Source: Salinicola halimionae (GTDB lineage: Bacteria > Pseudomonadota > Gammaproteobacteria > Pseudomonadales > Halomonadaceae). From it: a stretch of 64,000 bases of DNA. The stretch covers positions 260,790-324,789 of the forward strand of contig NZ_PZJQ01000002.1 of the NCBI RefSeq assembly GCF_003206065.1. Reading direction: 5' to 3'. The translations under genes and the position numbers were made by a program. Position 1 is the first letter of the stretch. Every line of letters starts with the position of its first letter. This document shows, one piece after another, positions 55,124 through 64,000 of this stretch. The notes under the pieces were generated by a model, which searched no databases, was not told the origin of the DNA, and worked only from the letters and a program-made list of their open reading frames with translations.

Positions 55124-56182
55124 ATGACTGCACAACGCTGCGAAGCCACTCTGACGCTCACTGATGTAAATAATTTTCAATTGCGCCTGAGATCGTTTCT
55201 GGATGAGTACGACGTGGCCTATCGCAGCGACGAGCGCCAGGTAGCGATCGAATTGCCGGGGGGGGAGGCGCGCTTCTCGGTCAGTCGGGTCGGGCTGCAT
55301 GTCGAAGCCGAGGCGGCGACGCGGGATGGGCTGGAAACGCTGCGCAGCATCATCGAACACTACGTGTCGCTATTTGCCGGCGAGAACGCGCTGCCACTGC
55401 ACTGGCACGGCGATGTCGTGGCCGCCCCCACCTTTGCCAACTTTCGCGAGATGCGCGTGACGCGGATCGAGGACCTGAGCCCCAGCATTCGCCGGCTGAC
55501 GTTGAGCGGCGAGAACCTGGCTCGTTTCGATCACCCGGAAGAGTGGCACGTCCGTCTACACTTCCCGCCGGTCGGCATCGAACGGCCGCAGTGGCCGCGC
55601 CCCACCGCGGAAGGCGGCACCCAGTGGCCGCCGGAAGATCAGCGCGCCGAGATCCGCTACTACACCATTCGTCGTCTGGACGTGGTCAGCGGTGAGGTCG
55701 AGATCGACTTTCTGCTGCATGACGCACCTGGGCCGGGCGGCGATTTCGCCCGCCGTGCCCGGTCGGGCGACATCTGTGGCATGGCCGGACCCTACGGTAG
55801 AGGTGTCGCGCCAGCGTCGCACTATCTGCTGGCGGGTGACGAGACCGCCATTCCCGCCATCACGCGATTGATGGAAATGCTGCCGGCCAGCGCCCATGTC
55901 GAAGCCTGGCTCGAGGTCGAATCGCCGGTCGATGCCCTCGAGCTATCGGTTCCCGATCACTGCGACGTCCGTTGGCGCTATCGCTGCCACGGCTACGCGC
56001 CCAGCGAGCAACTCGCTTCGGCGGTGGTCGAGTCGATGCCCGTGGCTCGCGACGATCTGTTCGTCTGGTTCGCCGGCGAGGCGGATGTCAGCCAGCGCCT
56101 GCGCAAGCGTCTCAAACAGGAATTCGGCCTGCAGAAAGGGCAGCATCTGGTGACGGGGTATTGGAAACGGGAAAGCGCCTGA
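55124..56182 (+). CDS. Siderophore-interacting protein with N-terminal DUF2218-like domain
   Basis: A 352-aa protein of two parts. Residues 5–87 resemble DUF2218 (TLTDVNNFQLRLRSFLDEYD, then ARFSVSRVGLHVEAEA). Residues 100–350 form a siderophore-interacting flavoreductase: FREMRVTRIEDLSPSIRRLT near 108, the FAD-binding RYYTIRR near 180 (R-x-Y-T/S), LHDAPGPGGDFARRARSGD near 205, YLLAGDETAIPAI near 237 and WFAGEADVSQRLRKRL near 312. Such enzymes reduce ferric siderophores in the cytoplasm to release iron. Both domains are also known as separate proteins; the fusion is noted. Converges with the M23 peptidase gene 20 bp away. Confidence 0.87.
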   Translation: MTAQRCEATLTLTDVNNFQLRLRSFLDEYDVAYRSDERQVAIELPGGEARFSVSRVGLHVEAEAATRDGLETLRSIIEHYVSLFAGENALPLHWHGDVVAAPTFANFREMRVTRIEDLSPSIRRLTLSGENLARFDHPEEWHVRLHFPPVGIERPQWPRPTAEGGTQWPPEDQRAEIRYYTIRRLDVVSGEVEIDFLLHDAPGPGGDFARRARSGDICGMAGPYGRGVAPASHYLLAGDETAIPAITRLMEMLPASAHVEAWLEVESPVDALELSVPDHCDVRWRYRCHGYAPSEQLASAVVESMPVARDDLFVWFAGEADVSQRLRKRLKQEFGLQKGQHLVTGYWKRESA

Positions 56183-56202
56183 CGGAGACGCTCCCGCTTC
56201 GT

Positions 56203-57147
56203 TCAAGGCGTGCGTTCGAGTACGAGTAGCGGATCGATTCGGGTATCGAACCAGTTCATGCCCCAGTGCAGATGCGGTCCGGTAGCCCGGCCGGTCGCGC
56301 CTACCGCACCGATGACCTGGCCCTGTTCGACGCTGTCGCCGACTTTCACATCGATCCGCGAGAGGTGCAGAAAGTTGGAGCTGATACCGTAACCATGGTC
56401 GAGCAGTATCGTGCCGCCGGTCAGATAGAGATCGTCGGCAAAGGTGATCACGCCGCTGGCCGGCGCTTTGACCGGCGTGCCTTTGGCGGCAGCAATGTCC
56501 ATCCCCGAGTGCGCCGACCCCGGCGTGCCGTTATAGACGCGCTGGTTGCCGAAGCGCCCGCTGATGCGGCCCTCGACCGGCCAGATGAACGTCTGGGCGA
56601 AACCCACCCGATCGTCGTTACGCGCGCGTTCGGCGCTGACGGCGGCCTGCTCGTGCTGGATACGCTGGGCGATCTCCGGTAGCGGCGAGACGGTCTTGGG
56701 CGGTACACCGTCGATGCGCTCGATCGGCCAATCCCGAGGCGTGACCGCGACCGACATCTGACGACTCCGCCCGTCGGGGGTGGTGATATCGACGGTCTCG
56801 GTGCCGCTGGCATCCCGGCCCACACCGAACACCACGGTGCCATAGCCGGTGACGCGCAGATCATGTCCCGCCGTCGCCACCTGACTGCCTGGCGGAACGC
56901 GGCCGATCACCATCGAGCCTTGCTGAACGCTGTCGGGGAAGGTGATCGGGATGGTATCGATACGAACGGTGTCGGCACGAACGATGTCGGCACGAACGAT
57001 GTCGGCACAAACACTGCCCATGGCGCATGACAGCAGCAGGGTAGAGACAATGACACCGACAAGTCGGTGCCATGAGGGGAGAAAAGGGATTGTCGGCAGG
57101 ATTGTCGGCACCGGGTGGAACTCCGTATCGCTGGATGCCGCCACCAT
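56203..57147 (-). CDS. Secreted M23 (LytM) metallopeptidase
   Basis: A 314-aa periplasmic peptidase or divisome activator. An N-terminal hydrophobic segment (LVGVIVSTLLLSCAMGSVCA, ending near residue 48) serves as signal sequence. The M23 domain covers about residues 200–310 with zinc motif AHSGMDIAAAKGTPV near 222 and HLHWGMNW near 292, both metal-binding elements complete. It would cut peptidoglycan cross-links. A 15-bp repeat gives the odd stretch IVRADIVRADTVRID after the signal sequence. ATG at 57147 is chosen as the first plausible start; translation from further upstream is possible. Confidence 0.85.
   Translation of the reverse strand: MVAASSDTEFHPVPTILPTIPFLPSWHRLVGVIVSTLLLSCAMGSVCADIVRADIVRADTVRIDTIPITFPDSVQQGSMVIGRVPPGSQVATAGHDLRVTGYGTVVFGVGRDASGTETVDITTPDGRSRQMSVAVTPRDWPIERIDGVPPKTVSPLPEIAQRIQHEQAAVSAERARNDDRVGFAQTFIWPVEGRISGRFGNQRVYNGTPGSAHSGMDIAAAKGTPVKAPASGVITFADDLYLTGGTILLDHGYGISSNFLHLSRIDVKVGDSVEQGQVIGAVGATGRATGPHLHWGMNWFDTRIDPLLVLERTP
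56962..57006 (-). repeat. 15-bp tandem repeat in the M23 peptidase gene
   Basis: ACGAACGATGTCGGC (plus strand) occurs three times, the first copy with one change. It keeps the frame and lies directly after the predicted signal peptide. Confidence 0.85.
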
Positions 57148-57197
57148 AACCCGATGCCCCGGTGGGGGAAACGGCAGCGGCAACGAGCGGAGGCTCC

Positions 57198-58886
57198 CTA
57201 GAAAGATTCCCAGTCGTCGTTATCGTTCGGCGTTGTCCGACTTGCCGAGGTCGAGGCCGGTGTCTGGGGCGAGGCCAGTTTCTGCGGCGAGGCCATTGTC
57301 GGCGCTGATGCTGACGACCCTGGCGTCCGATAGCGGGCGACCAGATCGTCGTACTCGACGTTGGCGACCTTGAACCCGGCCAACGCCTGTTCCAGCGTCA
57401 CCACCTGCGTATTGAGCGTGGCGGCGGCGGCAGAAGCCTGTTGCACCAGCGAGGCGTTCTGTTGCGTCACCTGATCCATCTGCACCACCGCCTCGTTGAC
57501 CTGGTCGATCCCGTTGGACTGCTCGCCGGAAGCCACCGAGATCTCTTCGATCAGATCTGTCATGCGTGCCACGGACTGGACGACGCGACGAATGGTGTCA
57601 CCTGCCGTCGCCACGATCTCGGAACCGGCATCGATCTTGCGGTTGGAGGCATCGATCAGCCCCCGAATCTCGCGGGAGGCGTCGGCGCTGCGGCTGGCCA
57701 GCGTACGCACTTCATTGGCGACCACGGCGAAGCCCCGTCCCTGCTCGCCGGCCCGCGCGGCTTCCACCGAGGCATTGAGCGCCAGGATATTGGTCTGGAA
57801 GGCGATCGAGTCGATGACGCCGACGATCTCGGTGACCTGTCGCGAGCTGTCGGTAATGCCCTGCATGGTCGAGACGACCTGATCCATCATCTCGCCGCCT
57901 TCCGCGGCAGTGGTGCGCGCCTCACCGGCCAGACCGCTGGCCTGGCGGGCGTTATCGGCGTTCTGGCGTACGGTCTGGGTCAGCTCTTCCATGCTGGAGG
58001 CGGTTTCGCCGATGGACGCGGCCTGCTGCTCGGTACGTGCTGCCAGATCCTGGTTGCCGTTATGAATCTGGCCTACCCCGACGGTAATGGTGGACGAAGC
58101 GTAACGAATATTACCCATCGATTCGGCCAGATGCCGGCGCATGCCCTCGATCGCGGAGAGCAGGCTGCGGTCGTCGCCTGACTTCACGTTCAGCGAGGTG
58201 GTGAGATCGCCTTCGGCCATGATCTTGACCGCATCACGAGCCTGACGCGGATCGCCACCGAGATCACCCAGCACATTGCGGATGATCCAACCCATGATCA
58301 GCGTGATGATCGCGCCGATGATACCGGCAATGAGGCTCATCTTGAGCACGCCGGTCCAGAATGCCTGCTGGATATCGCTGATGTAGACGTTGGCCGCGAG
58401 ATACCAGTCCCACTCGGGGACGTAGCGCACGTAGTTGATTCGGGACACGTCTTCGCCGTCGGCATTGGTGGAAACGTACTCCAGCGTGTCGTCGGCGGGG
58501 GAATCCGCCACGGCCTTGAGTTCGCGATAGAAATAGACCCCCTTGTCATCGCGGAACCCGCTCATGTCGGTGCCGATCTCGCGCTTGGGGTGATAGACCA
58601 GGTGAATGTCGCTGTCGAAGGCATAGACATAGCTGCCGTCGAGGTCCAGCGCCGAGAGGTTCTTACGTGCGAAGCCTTTTGCAGCTTCTTCGGAAAATTC
58701 GCCGCTGTCGGCGCGTTCGACATAGCGCTCGACCAGGGTCTGGGCGCTGGTCACGAAGCTCTTGAGGCTGTTGATACGCTCGGTCATCAGCGTGTCGCGT
58801 TTTTCCAGGGCCATCCAGCCCACCAGAATCAGCATGCCCAGCCACATCAGGCCGACCGTAATCCAGAGTTTTTGCCGCATCGTCAT
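57198..58886 (-). CDS. Methyl-accepting chemotaxis protein with Cache sensor
   Basis: A 562-aa chemoreceptor. TM1 spans residues 7–27 and TM2 about 180–203, enclosing a single Cache (sCache_2-like) periplasmic sensor with LVYHPKREIGTDMSGFRDDKG near 96 and WDWYLAANVYI near 160. HAMP and the signalling domain follow; the hairpin tip carries EVRTLASRSADASREIRGLI near 395. The protein ends NDDWESF, a WxxF-type tail like the NWETF peptide that binds CheR/CheB. No che genes are adjacent, so it acts through a pathway encoded elsewhere. The ligand is unknown; such sensors often bind small carboxylates. Confidence 0.92.
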   Translation of the reverse strand: MTMRQKLWITVGLMWLGMLILVGWMALEKRDTLMTERINSLKSFVTSAQTLVERYVERADSGEFSEEAAKGFARKNLSALDLDGSYVYAFDSDIHLVYHPKREIGTDMSGFRDDKGVYFYRELKAVADSPADDTLEYVSTNADGEDVSRINYVRYVPEWDWYLAANVYISDIQQAFWTGVLKMSLIAGIIGAIITLIMGWIIRNVLGDLGGDPRQARDAVKIMAEGDLTTSLNVKSGDDRSLLSAIEGMRRHLAESMGNIRYASSTITVGVGQIHNGNQDLAARTEQQAASIGETASSMEELTQTVRQNADNARQASGLAGEARTTAAEGGEMMDQVVSTMQGITDSSRQVTEIVGVIDSIAFQTNILALNASVEAARAGEQGRGFAVVANEVRTLASRSADASREIRGLIDASNRKIDAGSEIVATAGDTIRRVVQSVARMTDLIEEISVASGEQSNGIDQVNEAVVQMDQVTQQNASLVQQASAAAATLNTQVVTLEQALAGFKVANVEYDDLVARYRTPGSSASAPTMASPQKLASPQTPASTSASRTTPNDNDDWESF

Positions 58887-59042
58887 CGGGGGGAATGTCC
58901 TTTTTCTCGCAACGGGCGAATCATATAGAGGATTGGATTAATGCAATCGCATTCTCTATCGGCCGACGACGATGAAGATTGAGAAAAGGCACTGAGAAAA
59001 GGGACCAAGAAAAAATTGTCGAGAAGGTCAGGAAATGTGGGT

Positions 59043-60401
59043 TCAGGTCCGGATGTCGGACATGCCGGGCACCGGCTGCGATGGCGTGGCCGGTGGCGTC
59101 AGACGCGCCGCTGGAAACACGCAGCGAAAGCGCGCGCCGAGGCCGGGGCGGCTGACGATCTCCAGCGTGGCATCGTGACGGAGCAGCACGTGCTTGACGA
59201 TGGCCAGACCCAGGCCGGTACCGCCGGTAGCGGCGCTACGCCCCTTGTCGACGCGATAGAAGCGCTCGGTCAGCCGCGGGATATGAACGGGGTCGAAGCC
59301 GTCACCATTGTCTTCGACTTCGATGGCAGCGCCGTCGTGCCACGGTTTCCAGCGCAGGGTGATGGTACTGCCCTCGGGCGTGTAGCGCACGGCGTTGAAC
59401 ACCAGGTTGGAGACGGCACTCCGGATCTCCTTGGTATTGGCCACGAGCTGCCGCGGCTCCTCGATCTCGAGTAATAACGAGTGGCGACCGGTGCTCAGTT
59501 CTCGGGCATCGGCGACGATGCCGTCGAGCAACGTCGACACGTTCAGCGTATCGCGATCGTTGTCGGGACTATCGATCTCCAGTCGCGAAAGCAGCAGTAG
59601 ATCCTCGACCAGATTCTGCATCCGCATGGTCTGTGACTGCATCTGGCCGAATCCCCGCTGCCAGCGTTCGGGAAGCTGGTCGGCATGATCCGAATAGGTC
59701 TCGAGATAGCCGGCCAGGACCGTCAGCGGCGTACGCAGTTCATGAGAGACGTTGGCGACGAAGTCTCGGCGCATCATCTCGAGCTGGTGCAGCCGGGTCA
59801 CGTCACGCGCCATCAGCAGACGTTCGTTGTCGCCGAACAGGGTGAGATGAAACTGCAGGGTGCGGTTGGCTTGAAGCGGAGACGGAATCAGCAGTGGCTC
59901 GCCGTAATCACCTGCTTCGAAATAGCTGATGAAGCGTGGATCACGCAGAAAGTTGGCGATGGGCTGGCCGCGATCGTGATCGGGCTGCAGGCCCAGCATA
60001 TCGCTGGCAGCGCTATTCCACCAGTCGAGGTCGCCGCGGGAATCGAGCATCACCACGCTATCGCGCATCGCCTCGCAGGAGTCCTGAATTCGCCGCAGGA
60101 TATCGCGCAGACGCCCCTGTAGTTGGGTCTGGGCTTTCTGGTAGCTGTACAGCCGGTCGAATAGATCGCCCCACACGCCAGTGCCCGGCGGCGGTGCTTC
60201 GCGGGGGTTCTTCAATAGCCAGACGTAGAGCATGCGCACGTGGCGCAGATGCAGAAACACGTAGAGCCCGAGACCGGCGGCCAGCCCCCAGCCGAGCCCG
60301 GCGACCAGGTTGTCGCCCAGCTCGCCGAGCAGTAACCCCATCGCGCCGAGCCCGAACAGCATGTAGCCGAGGCGCCACAGTTCGTTGATCCAGTAGCGCA
60401 C
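59043..60401 (-). CDS. phoR: Phosphate regulon sensor kinase PhoR
   Basis: A 452-aa histidine kinase. Two N-terminal membrane segments (residues 12–52) anchor it without a large periplasmic part, followed by a PAS domain (about 103–200, DSVVMLDSRGDLDWWNSAA), the phosphoacceptor His 220 in NVSHELRTPLTVLAGY, and ATPase motifs NLVFNAVRYTPEG, DNGDGFDP and GGTGLGLAIVKHV. This is the PhoR architecture: it phosphorylates PhoB on phosphate shortage. It lies 8 bp downstream of phoB in one operon. ATG 60401. The C-terminal 20 residues are variable and Pro-rich. Confidence 0.94.
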   Translation of the reverse strand: MRYWINELWRLGYMLFGLGAMGLLLGELGDNLVAGLGWGLAAGLGLYVFLHLRHVRMLYVWLLKNPREAPPPGTGVWGDLFDRLYSYQKAQTQLQGRLRDILRRIQDSCEAMRDSVVMLDSRGDLDWWNSAASDMLGLQPDHDRGQPIANFLRDPRFISYFEAGDYGEPLLIPSPLQANRTLQFHLTLFGDNERLLMARDVTRLHQLEMMRRDFVANVSHELRTPLTVLAGYLETYSDHADQLPERWQRGFGQMQSQTMRMQNLVEDLLLLSRLEIDSPDNDRDTLNVSTLLDGIVADARELSTGRHSLLLEIEEPRQLVANTKEIRSAVSNLVFNAVRYTPEGSTITLRWKPWHDGAAIEVEDNGDGFDPVHIPRLTERFYRVDKGRSAATGGTGLGLAIVKHVLLRHDATLEIVSRPGLGARFRCVFPAARLTPPATPSQPVPGMSDIRT

Positions 60402-60409
60402 GTTCTACT

Positions 60410-61099
60410 TCACTCCCGGGTCGAGAAACGGTAACCGGTGCCGCGCACGGTCTGGACCAGATGCTGATGCGCTTCACCCAGGGCTTTGCGTAGACGACGG
60501 ATGTGCACGTCGACAGTACGCTCTTCCACGTAGACGTTGCCGCCCCAGACCTGGTCCAGCAGCTGACTGCGAGTGTAGGCGCGCTCCTGATGGGTCATGA
60601 AGAACTGCAGCAGGCGATATTCGGTGGGGCCGATTTCCAGTGCGCCGCCGTGGGAGGTGACGCGATGACTGGAAGGATCGAGACGCAGCCCGTCGACCTC
60701 GACCGCCTCCTCGATGCCCGGCGGCGTGGCCCTGCGCAGTACGGCCTTGAGTCGGGCGACGAGCTCGCGGGGTGAAAACGGCTTGGTGATGTAGTCGTCG
60801 GCGCCGGCTTCCAGCCCCTGCACCTTGTTGTCCTCCTCACCCTTGGCGGTGAGCAGGATGATAGGCATCTCGGCGGTGGCTTCCTCGCGCTTCAGCCGAC
60901 GGGCCAGTTCGATGCCGCTGGTACCGGGCATCATCCAGTCGAGCAGGATGAGGTCGGGCTTCTGGTCCAGCGCCATGGCGTGGCCGGTCTGGGCGTTTTC
61001 CGCCTCCAGCACGCGGTAGTCGGCCATTTCCAGGGCGATGGCGATCATTTCTCGGATCGGTGCTTCGTCGTCAACGATGAGTACGGTCTTGGAGCTCAT
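60410..61099 (-). CDS. phoB: Phosphate regulon response regulator PhoB
   Basis: A 229-aa OmpR-family regulator, the same length as E. coli PhoB. The receiver has Asp 10, Asp 11 and phosphoacceptor Asp 54 ([10 protein letters not shown]), and Lys near 105 ([16 protein letters not shown]). The C-terminal winged helix includes [20 protein letters not shown], then [23 protein letters not shown] at 61099 ([11 protein letters not shown]) is chosen for family length; ATG 61105 lies two codons upstream. A Pho box upstream indicates autoregulation. Confidence 0.95.
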   Translation of the reverse strand: MSSKTVLIVDDEAPIREMIAIALEMADYRVLEAENAQTGHAMALDQKPDLILLDWMMPGTSGIELARRLKREEATAEMPIILLTAKGEEDNKVQGLEAGADDYITKPFSPRELVARLKAVLRRATPPGIEEAVEVDGLRLDPSSHRVTSHGGALEIGPTEYRLLQFFMTHQERAYTRSQLLDQVWGGNVYVEERTVDVHIRRLRKALGEAHQHLVQTVRGTGYRFSTRE

Positions 61100-61207
61100 G
61101 CGCATGCCTCGAGTGAGCCGCCGGATAACCATGCCGCGTGAGGCGAATGGCACGCTAGGTGATGGCTTCCGGCCGTGACAGAACGGTGACGATTACATCG
61201 TGAAAAT

Positions 61208-61225
61208 ATGACAGCGATATGACAG
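61208..61225 (-). promoter_or_regulatory. Pho box in front of phoBR
   Basis: On the minus strand CTGTCATATCGCTGTCAT contains two CTGTCAT half sites separated by 4 bp, matching the PhoB-binding consensus. It lies about 110 bp upstream of phoB, in the correct orientation for autoregulation. Confidence 0.88.
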
Positions 61226-61253
61226 GGGCGCCAGTCGTCTCGATCTTGGCGAG

Positions 61254-62183
61254 TCAGGCGGGGGGCCACAGAGTGAGCGCCAGTCCTGCAAACAGCACCA
61301 GCCCGGACCAAAAATTATTGAGAAAGGCGCGGAAACAGGCGTCGCGCGCGCGTTCGCGGATCAGCCATTGCTGATAGACGAAAGTCGCTGCCATCGCTGC
61401 TAACCCCAGCCAGAAAAATCCGCCCAGTAGGGTCTGCTGTACGCCGACCCAGGCCAGCAGGATCAGCGTCAACAGCTGCAGCAGGCCGATGATCCGCTTG
61501 TCCCACTGTCCGAACAGGCGCGCCGTGGATTTGATCCCGATCTTGATGTCGTCATCGCGATCGACCATTGCATACTGGGTGTCGTAGGCCACGGTCCAGG
61601 CAACGTTGGCGACCAGCAGCAGCCAGGCTTCCAGCGGCACCTCGCGACTGACCGCCATGAACGCCATGGGAATGCTCCACGAGAACGCCATGCCCAGCAC
61701 CACCTGGGGCAAATGGGTATAGCGCTTCATGAACGGATAGATCGCCGCCAACGCGACGCCGACGAAGGAGAGCAGTACGGTGGCGAGATTGGTCAGGCAG
61801 ACCAGCAAGAAAGCCAGCACCACGAGGCCCGCGAACAGGATCTTGGCTTCCTTCTCGCTGATTCGCCCGGTCGCCAGCGGGCGTTCCTTGGTGCGTTTGA
61901 CGTGGCCGTCGAGGTGTCGGTCGGCATAGTCGTTGACCACGCAGCCGGCGGCACGCATCAGATAGACCCCAAGCACGAAGATGATCAGCGTGGCACGATC
62001 CGGCAGACCGTCGGCGGCCAGCCACAGCGCCCACAGCGTCGGCCACATCAGCAGCCAGGTGCCGATCGGCTTGTCCAGGCGCGTCAGTCGCAGGAAGTCA
62101 GGCAGACGCGCCAGTCCGCGGGGGTGCGCGGACGACTCGTCTTCGCCGCGGGGACGGGCAGGAGGGGAACCGGCGCTGAGCAT
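61254..62183 (-). CDS. ubiA: 4-hydroxybenzoate octaprenyltransferase UbiA
   Basis: A 309-aa membrane prenyltransferase that attaches the polyprenyl chain to 4-hydroxybenzoate in ubiquinone synthesis. The two Asp-rich motifs are NDYADRHLD (residues 84–92) and [12 protein letters not shown] (about 211), the latter preceded by VAYDTQYAM. Nine hydrophobic segments are visible. The N-terminal 25 residues are polar and may be partly spurious. It lies 85 bp from ubiC on the same strand and the two catalyse consecutive steps. Confidence 0.95.
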   Translation of the reverse strand: MLSAGSPPARPRGEDESSAHPRGLARLPDFLRLTRLDKPIGTWLLMWPTLWALWLAADGLPDRATLIIFVLGVYLMRAAGCVVNDYADRHLDGHVKRTKERPLATGRISEKEAKILFAGLVVLAFLLVCLTNLATVLLSFVGVALAAIYPFMKRYTHLPQVVLGMAFSWSIPMAFMAVSREVPLEAWLLLVANVAWTVAYDTQYAMVDRDDDIKIGIKSTARLFGQWDKRIIGLLQLLTLILLAWVGVQQTLLGGFFWLGLAAMAATFVYQQWLIRERARDACFRAFLNNFWSGLVLFAGLALTLWPPA

Positions 62184-62268
62184 ACGAATCTCCGAAACGG
62201 CAAAGCCTGAAAAATCGCCAATGACTTTACTGCAACTGCGGCTTCGCTTCGAGGAGTGGATGCCTCGT

Positions 62269-62853
62269 TCAGCTCAGGGGGAGTCCCAGATCCTCGGCCA
62301 TTTCACGCCGAAAACACTCCTGAACCAGCAGCTGAATGCCGCCGTGGCGAAAGCGTGAGCGCCGCAGCCACGGCCCCTCTCCTCCGGGCGATACCCGCGC
62401 CACCTCGATCGGTTCGCGCGCGAGGTCCGGCTGGGCGAACAGCCAGCTGCCCAGCGAACGCTCCCCCAACGTGCGCAGACGGCGGCAGCCGATGCGATCC
62501 AGCGGTGCAATCGAGCGTGCCGCAACCCAGGGCCGGTTGCCGCTCATCAGCATCACCTCGCGGACCCAGGCGACTCGGGTGGCGTCCAGGCCCAACGTCT
62601 GACATTCGTCGCGCCGCGGTCGCTCGACGCCCTGATGTACCAGCTTGACCCGAAAAGGACGGGCGGAGGCCGCGATCAGCCGCGCCGTCAACGAGTCGGT
62701 CGAGGCCACCCACTGCCACCAGGCGGCGCTCATCTCGGGGCGCTGAGCGGCGGCCGGTGTCCAGTGAACCCAGCGCCAGGATTGCTCGGCGGGTGAGAGG
62801 GCATGGCAGTGACAGGCTGGGGGCACGCGAAACGACTCCATGTAAAGCACCAT
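62269..62853 (-). CDS. ubiC: Chorismate lyase UbiC
   Basis: A 194-aa chorismate pyruvate-lyase making 4-hydroxybenzoate for UbiA. Family features include [19 protein letters not shown] near residue 96, [13 protein letters not shown] near 125 and [20 protein letters not shown] near 158, whose RRS segment is typical. ATG at 62853 has AGGGTG upstream; ATG 62841 four codons later is an alternative. It is divergent from the flavoprotein gene at 62958 and directly upstream of ubiA. Confidence 0.9.
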   Translation of the reverse strand: MVLYMESFRVPPACHCHALSPAEQSWRWVHWTPAAAQRPEMSAAWWQWVASTDSLTARLIAASARPFRVKLVHQGVERPRRDECQTLGLDATRVAWVREVMLMSGNRPWVAARSIAPLDRIGCRRLRTLGERSLGSWLFAQPDLAREPIEVARVSPGGEGPWLRRSRFRHGGIQLLVQECFRREMAEDLGLPLS

Positions 62854-62957
62854 GAAAAGACACCCTGGGAAGTGCCAGCAGCCGCGTGGCGACGCGGTCG
62901 GGAGGCCGCGTAGTGTACCATGGCGCTTCGAGACGACCGACCGAACGAGCTCCCGTA

Positions 62958-64000
62958 ATGCGTCAATTCGATCTTGCTTCAGCGCCACTCACGATCATCG
63001 GTACCGGGATGGCGGGTTTGAACCTGGCCCGGGCGGTTCGGAGCCGCGATCCCCGGCGGGCGATCACCCTGATCAGCGCCGATAGCGGCGACGAGTACGC
63101 CAAGCCGCTGCTTTCCAGTGCCTTCACCAAGCGCCAGACCGCCTCGGCGCTGGTTGTTCGCGATGCCGTAGGCATTGCCGAGTCGCTGAACGTGCAGCTT
63201 CGCACCCATACTCTCGTGGATGCGATCGACACGGGCCGTCGTTGCCTGCATATCGGCGCTGAAACGCTGCCCTACGGCCAACTGGTGCTGGCGACCGGCG
63301 CCGCGCCCTGGCAGCCGTTCGACGTTGATCCGGCACTGCGGAATCGGGTCTTCCAGGTCAACGATCTCGACGACTATCGACGCTTGCGGGATGTGCTGGA
63401 TCGCCATCCCGAGCGTCAGGCTCGTATCGCCATCATCGGCGCCGGGCTTGTGGGCTGCGAATTTGCCAATGATCTGCACGCCGGCGGCCATCGGGTAGCC
63501 CTGGTCGCGCCCGAAACGGCGCCTTTGCCTCGTCTGTTACCCCCGCCGCTGGGGCGGGCGTTGGGTGACGCTTTCAAGGAAGCAGGCATTCGCGGCGTTT
63601 TCGAGCGTCAGACGACGGCGCTTAATGACAACGGCGAAGGCGTGACGCTGACGCTCAACGATGGCGAGACGCTGGAGGCGGATCTTGTCCTGATCGCGAC
63701 GGGCCTGCGCGCTCGCACGGGGTTGGCCGAGGCCGCGGGTTTGGCGGTCTCGTCGGCCGGAATCCTTACCGATCGCATCCTGGCCACCAGCGACCCGAGT
63801 ATCCATGCATTGGGCGACGTGGCCTGCGTCGATGGGCTTGGTACTCGCCCCGACGGCGGCTTGAATGCCATGTACGTGCAGCCGCTGCAGGCCAGCGCCA
63901 AGGCGCTGGCGGCCACCTTGACCGGTACGCCGACGCCGGTGAGCTACGGTGCCTGGCCGGTAATGGTCAAGACGCCGCTGCTGCCGATTGCTGCTCTGCC
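62958..64000 (+). CDS. Rubredoxin-NAD+ reductase-like flavoprotein, 3' end beyond window
   Basis: At least 347 codons, open at the right edge. The FAD-binding motif TIIGTGMAGLNLARAVR lies near residue 12, LVLATGAAPWQPF near 109, the NAD-binding IAIIGAGLVGCEFANDL near 155 and the second FAD motif IHALGDVACVDG near 284. This is the class I pyridine nucleotide-disulfide oxidoreductase layout; the start and the genomic neighbourhood with ubiC/ubiA resemble the rubredoxin reductase (RubB/AlkT) of pseudomonads. A nitrite-reductase-like FAD subunit is an alternative. ATG 62958 has GAGCTCCCGTA before it, a weak ribosome site. Confidence 0.85.
   Translation, partial: MRQFDLASAPLTIIGTGMAGLNLARAVRSRDPRRAITLISADSGDEYAKPLLSSAFTKRQTASALVVRDAVGIAESLNVQLRTHTLVDAIDTGRRCLHIGAETLPYGQLVLATGAAPWQPFDVDPALRNRVFQVNDLDDYRRLRDVLDRHPERQARIAIIGAGLVGCEFANDLHAGGHRVALVAPETAPLPRLLPPPLGRALGDAFKEAGIRGVFERQTTALNDNGEGVTLTLNDGETLEADLVLIATGLRARTGLAEAAGLAVSSAGILTDRILATSDPSIHALGDVACVDGLGTRPDGGLNAMYVQPLQASAKALAATLTGTPTPVSYGAWPVMVKTPLLPIAAL

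Overview
The window is a high-GC chromosomal segment of a gammaproteobacterium, most likely a member of the Halomonadaceae (Halomonas/Salinicola/Chromohalobacter type). This rests on protein character and on local gene sets (rubredoxin reductase–ubiC–ubiA–phoB–phoR, uvrD, phoU, cysZ, hexR, imuA-imuB-dnaE2). Species assignment is inference. No rRNA or tRNA gene, IS transposase, CRISPR array or integrase was seen.

Layout. 1–8.1 kb: partial SDR, HdeD-type membrane protein, a two-gene unit of an ATP-grasp ligase and an unassigned protein whose C-terminal half carries a papain-like Gln/Cys/His/Asn signature, a decayed copy of the mltA 3' end, mltA, pdxY and a DUF72 gene. 8.3–18.4 kb: an accessory block lying between the leucine-catabolism regulator liuR and the 3' end of mvaB (liuE). 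It holds SnoaL-like and N-formylglutamate amidohydrolase genes, a decayed second liuR, a run of integron gene cassettes with recognisable attC sites but no integrase, a frameshifted uracil-DNA-glycosylase-like gene, a decayed mvaB 3' end, and a gntR / 4-hydroxybutyrate dehydrogenase / acylating aldehyde dehydrogenase operon.

18.4–40.2 kb: a catabolic region for branched-chain amino acids. liuABCDE (minus strand) takes isovaleryl-CoA to acetoacetate and acetyl-CoA. A second minus-strand operon (acyl-CoA dehydrogenase, enoyl-CoA hydratase, HIBYL-CoA-hydrolase-like, 3-hydroxyacyl-CoA dehydrogenase, thiolase, acyl-CoA synthetase) fits valine and isoleucine breakdown. The divergent bkd operon encodes E1alpha, E1beta and a two-lipoyl E2, followed by a Ser/Thr-kinase-like gene. 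Near-identical 16-bp palindromes (TTGACGTTAACGTCAA type) sit in front of both minus-strand operons, the bkd operon and a thioesterase gene, and are the best candidates for LiuR operators.

40.5–64 kb: mostly core functions. These are an Na+-symporter, HexR, a LexA-boxed imuA-imuB-dnaE2 mutagenesis cassette with in-frame minisatellites, a ZapG/DUF1043 protein, UvrD, PhoU, CysZ, Mn-type superoxide dismutase, a DUF2218–siderophore-interacting fusion, an M23 peptidase, a chemoreceptor, PhoR and PhoB with an upstream Pho box, UbiA, UbiC, and a rubredoxin-reductase-like flavoprotein cut by the right edge.

The most unusual features are the ATP-grasp/papain-like pair, the nested cassette block bounded by decayed 3' ends of the very genes that border it, and the kinase-like gene at the end of the bkd operon.
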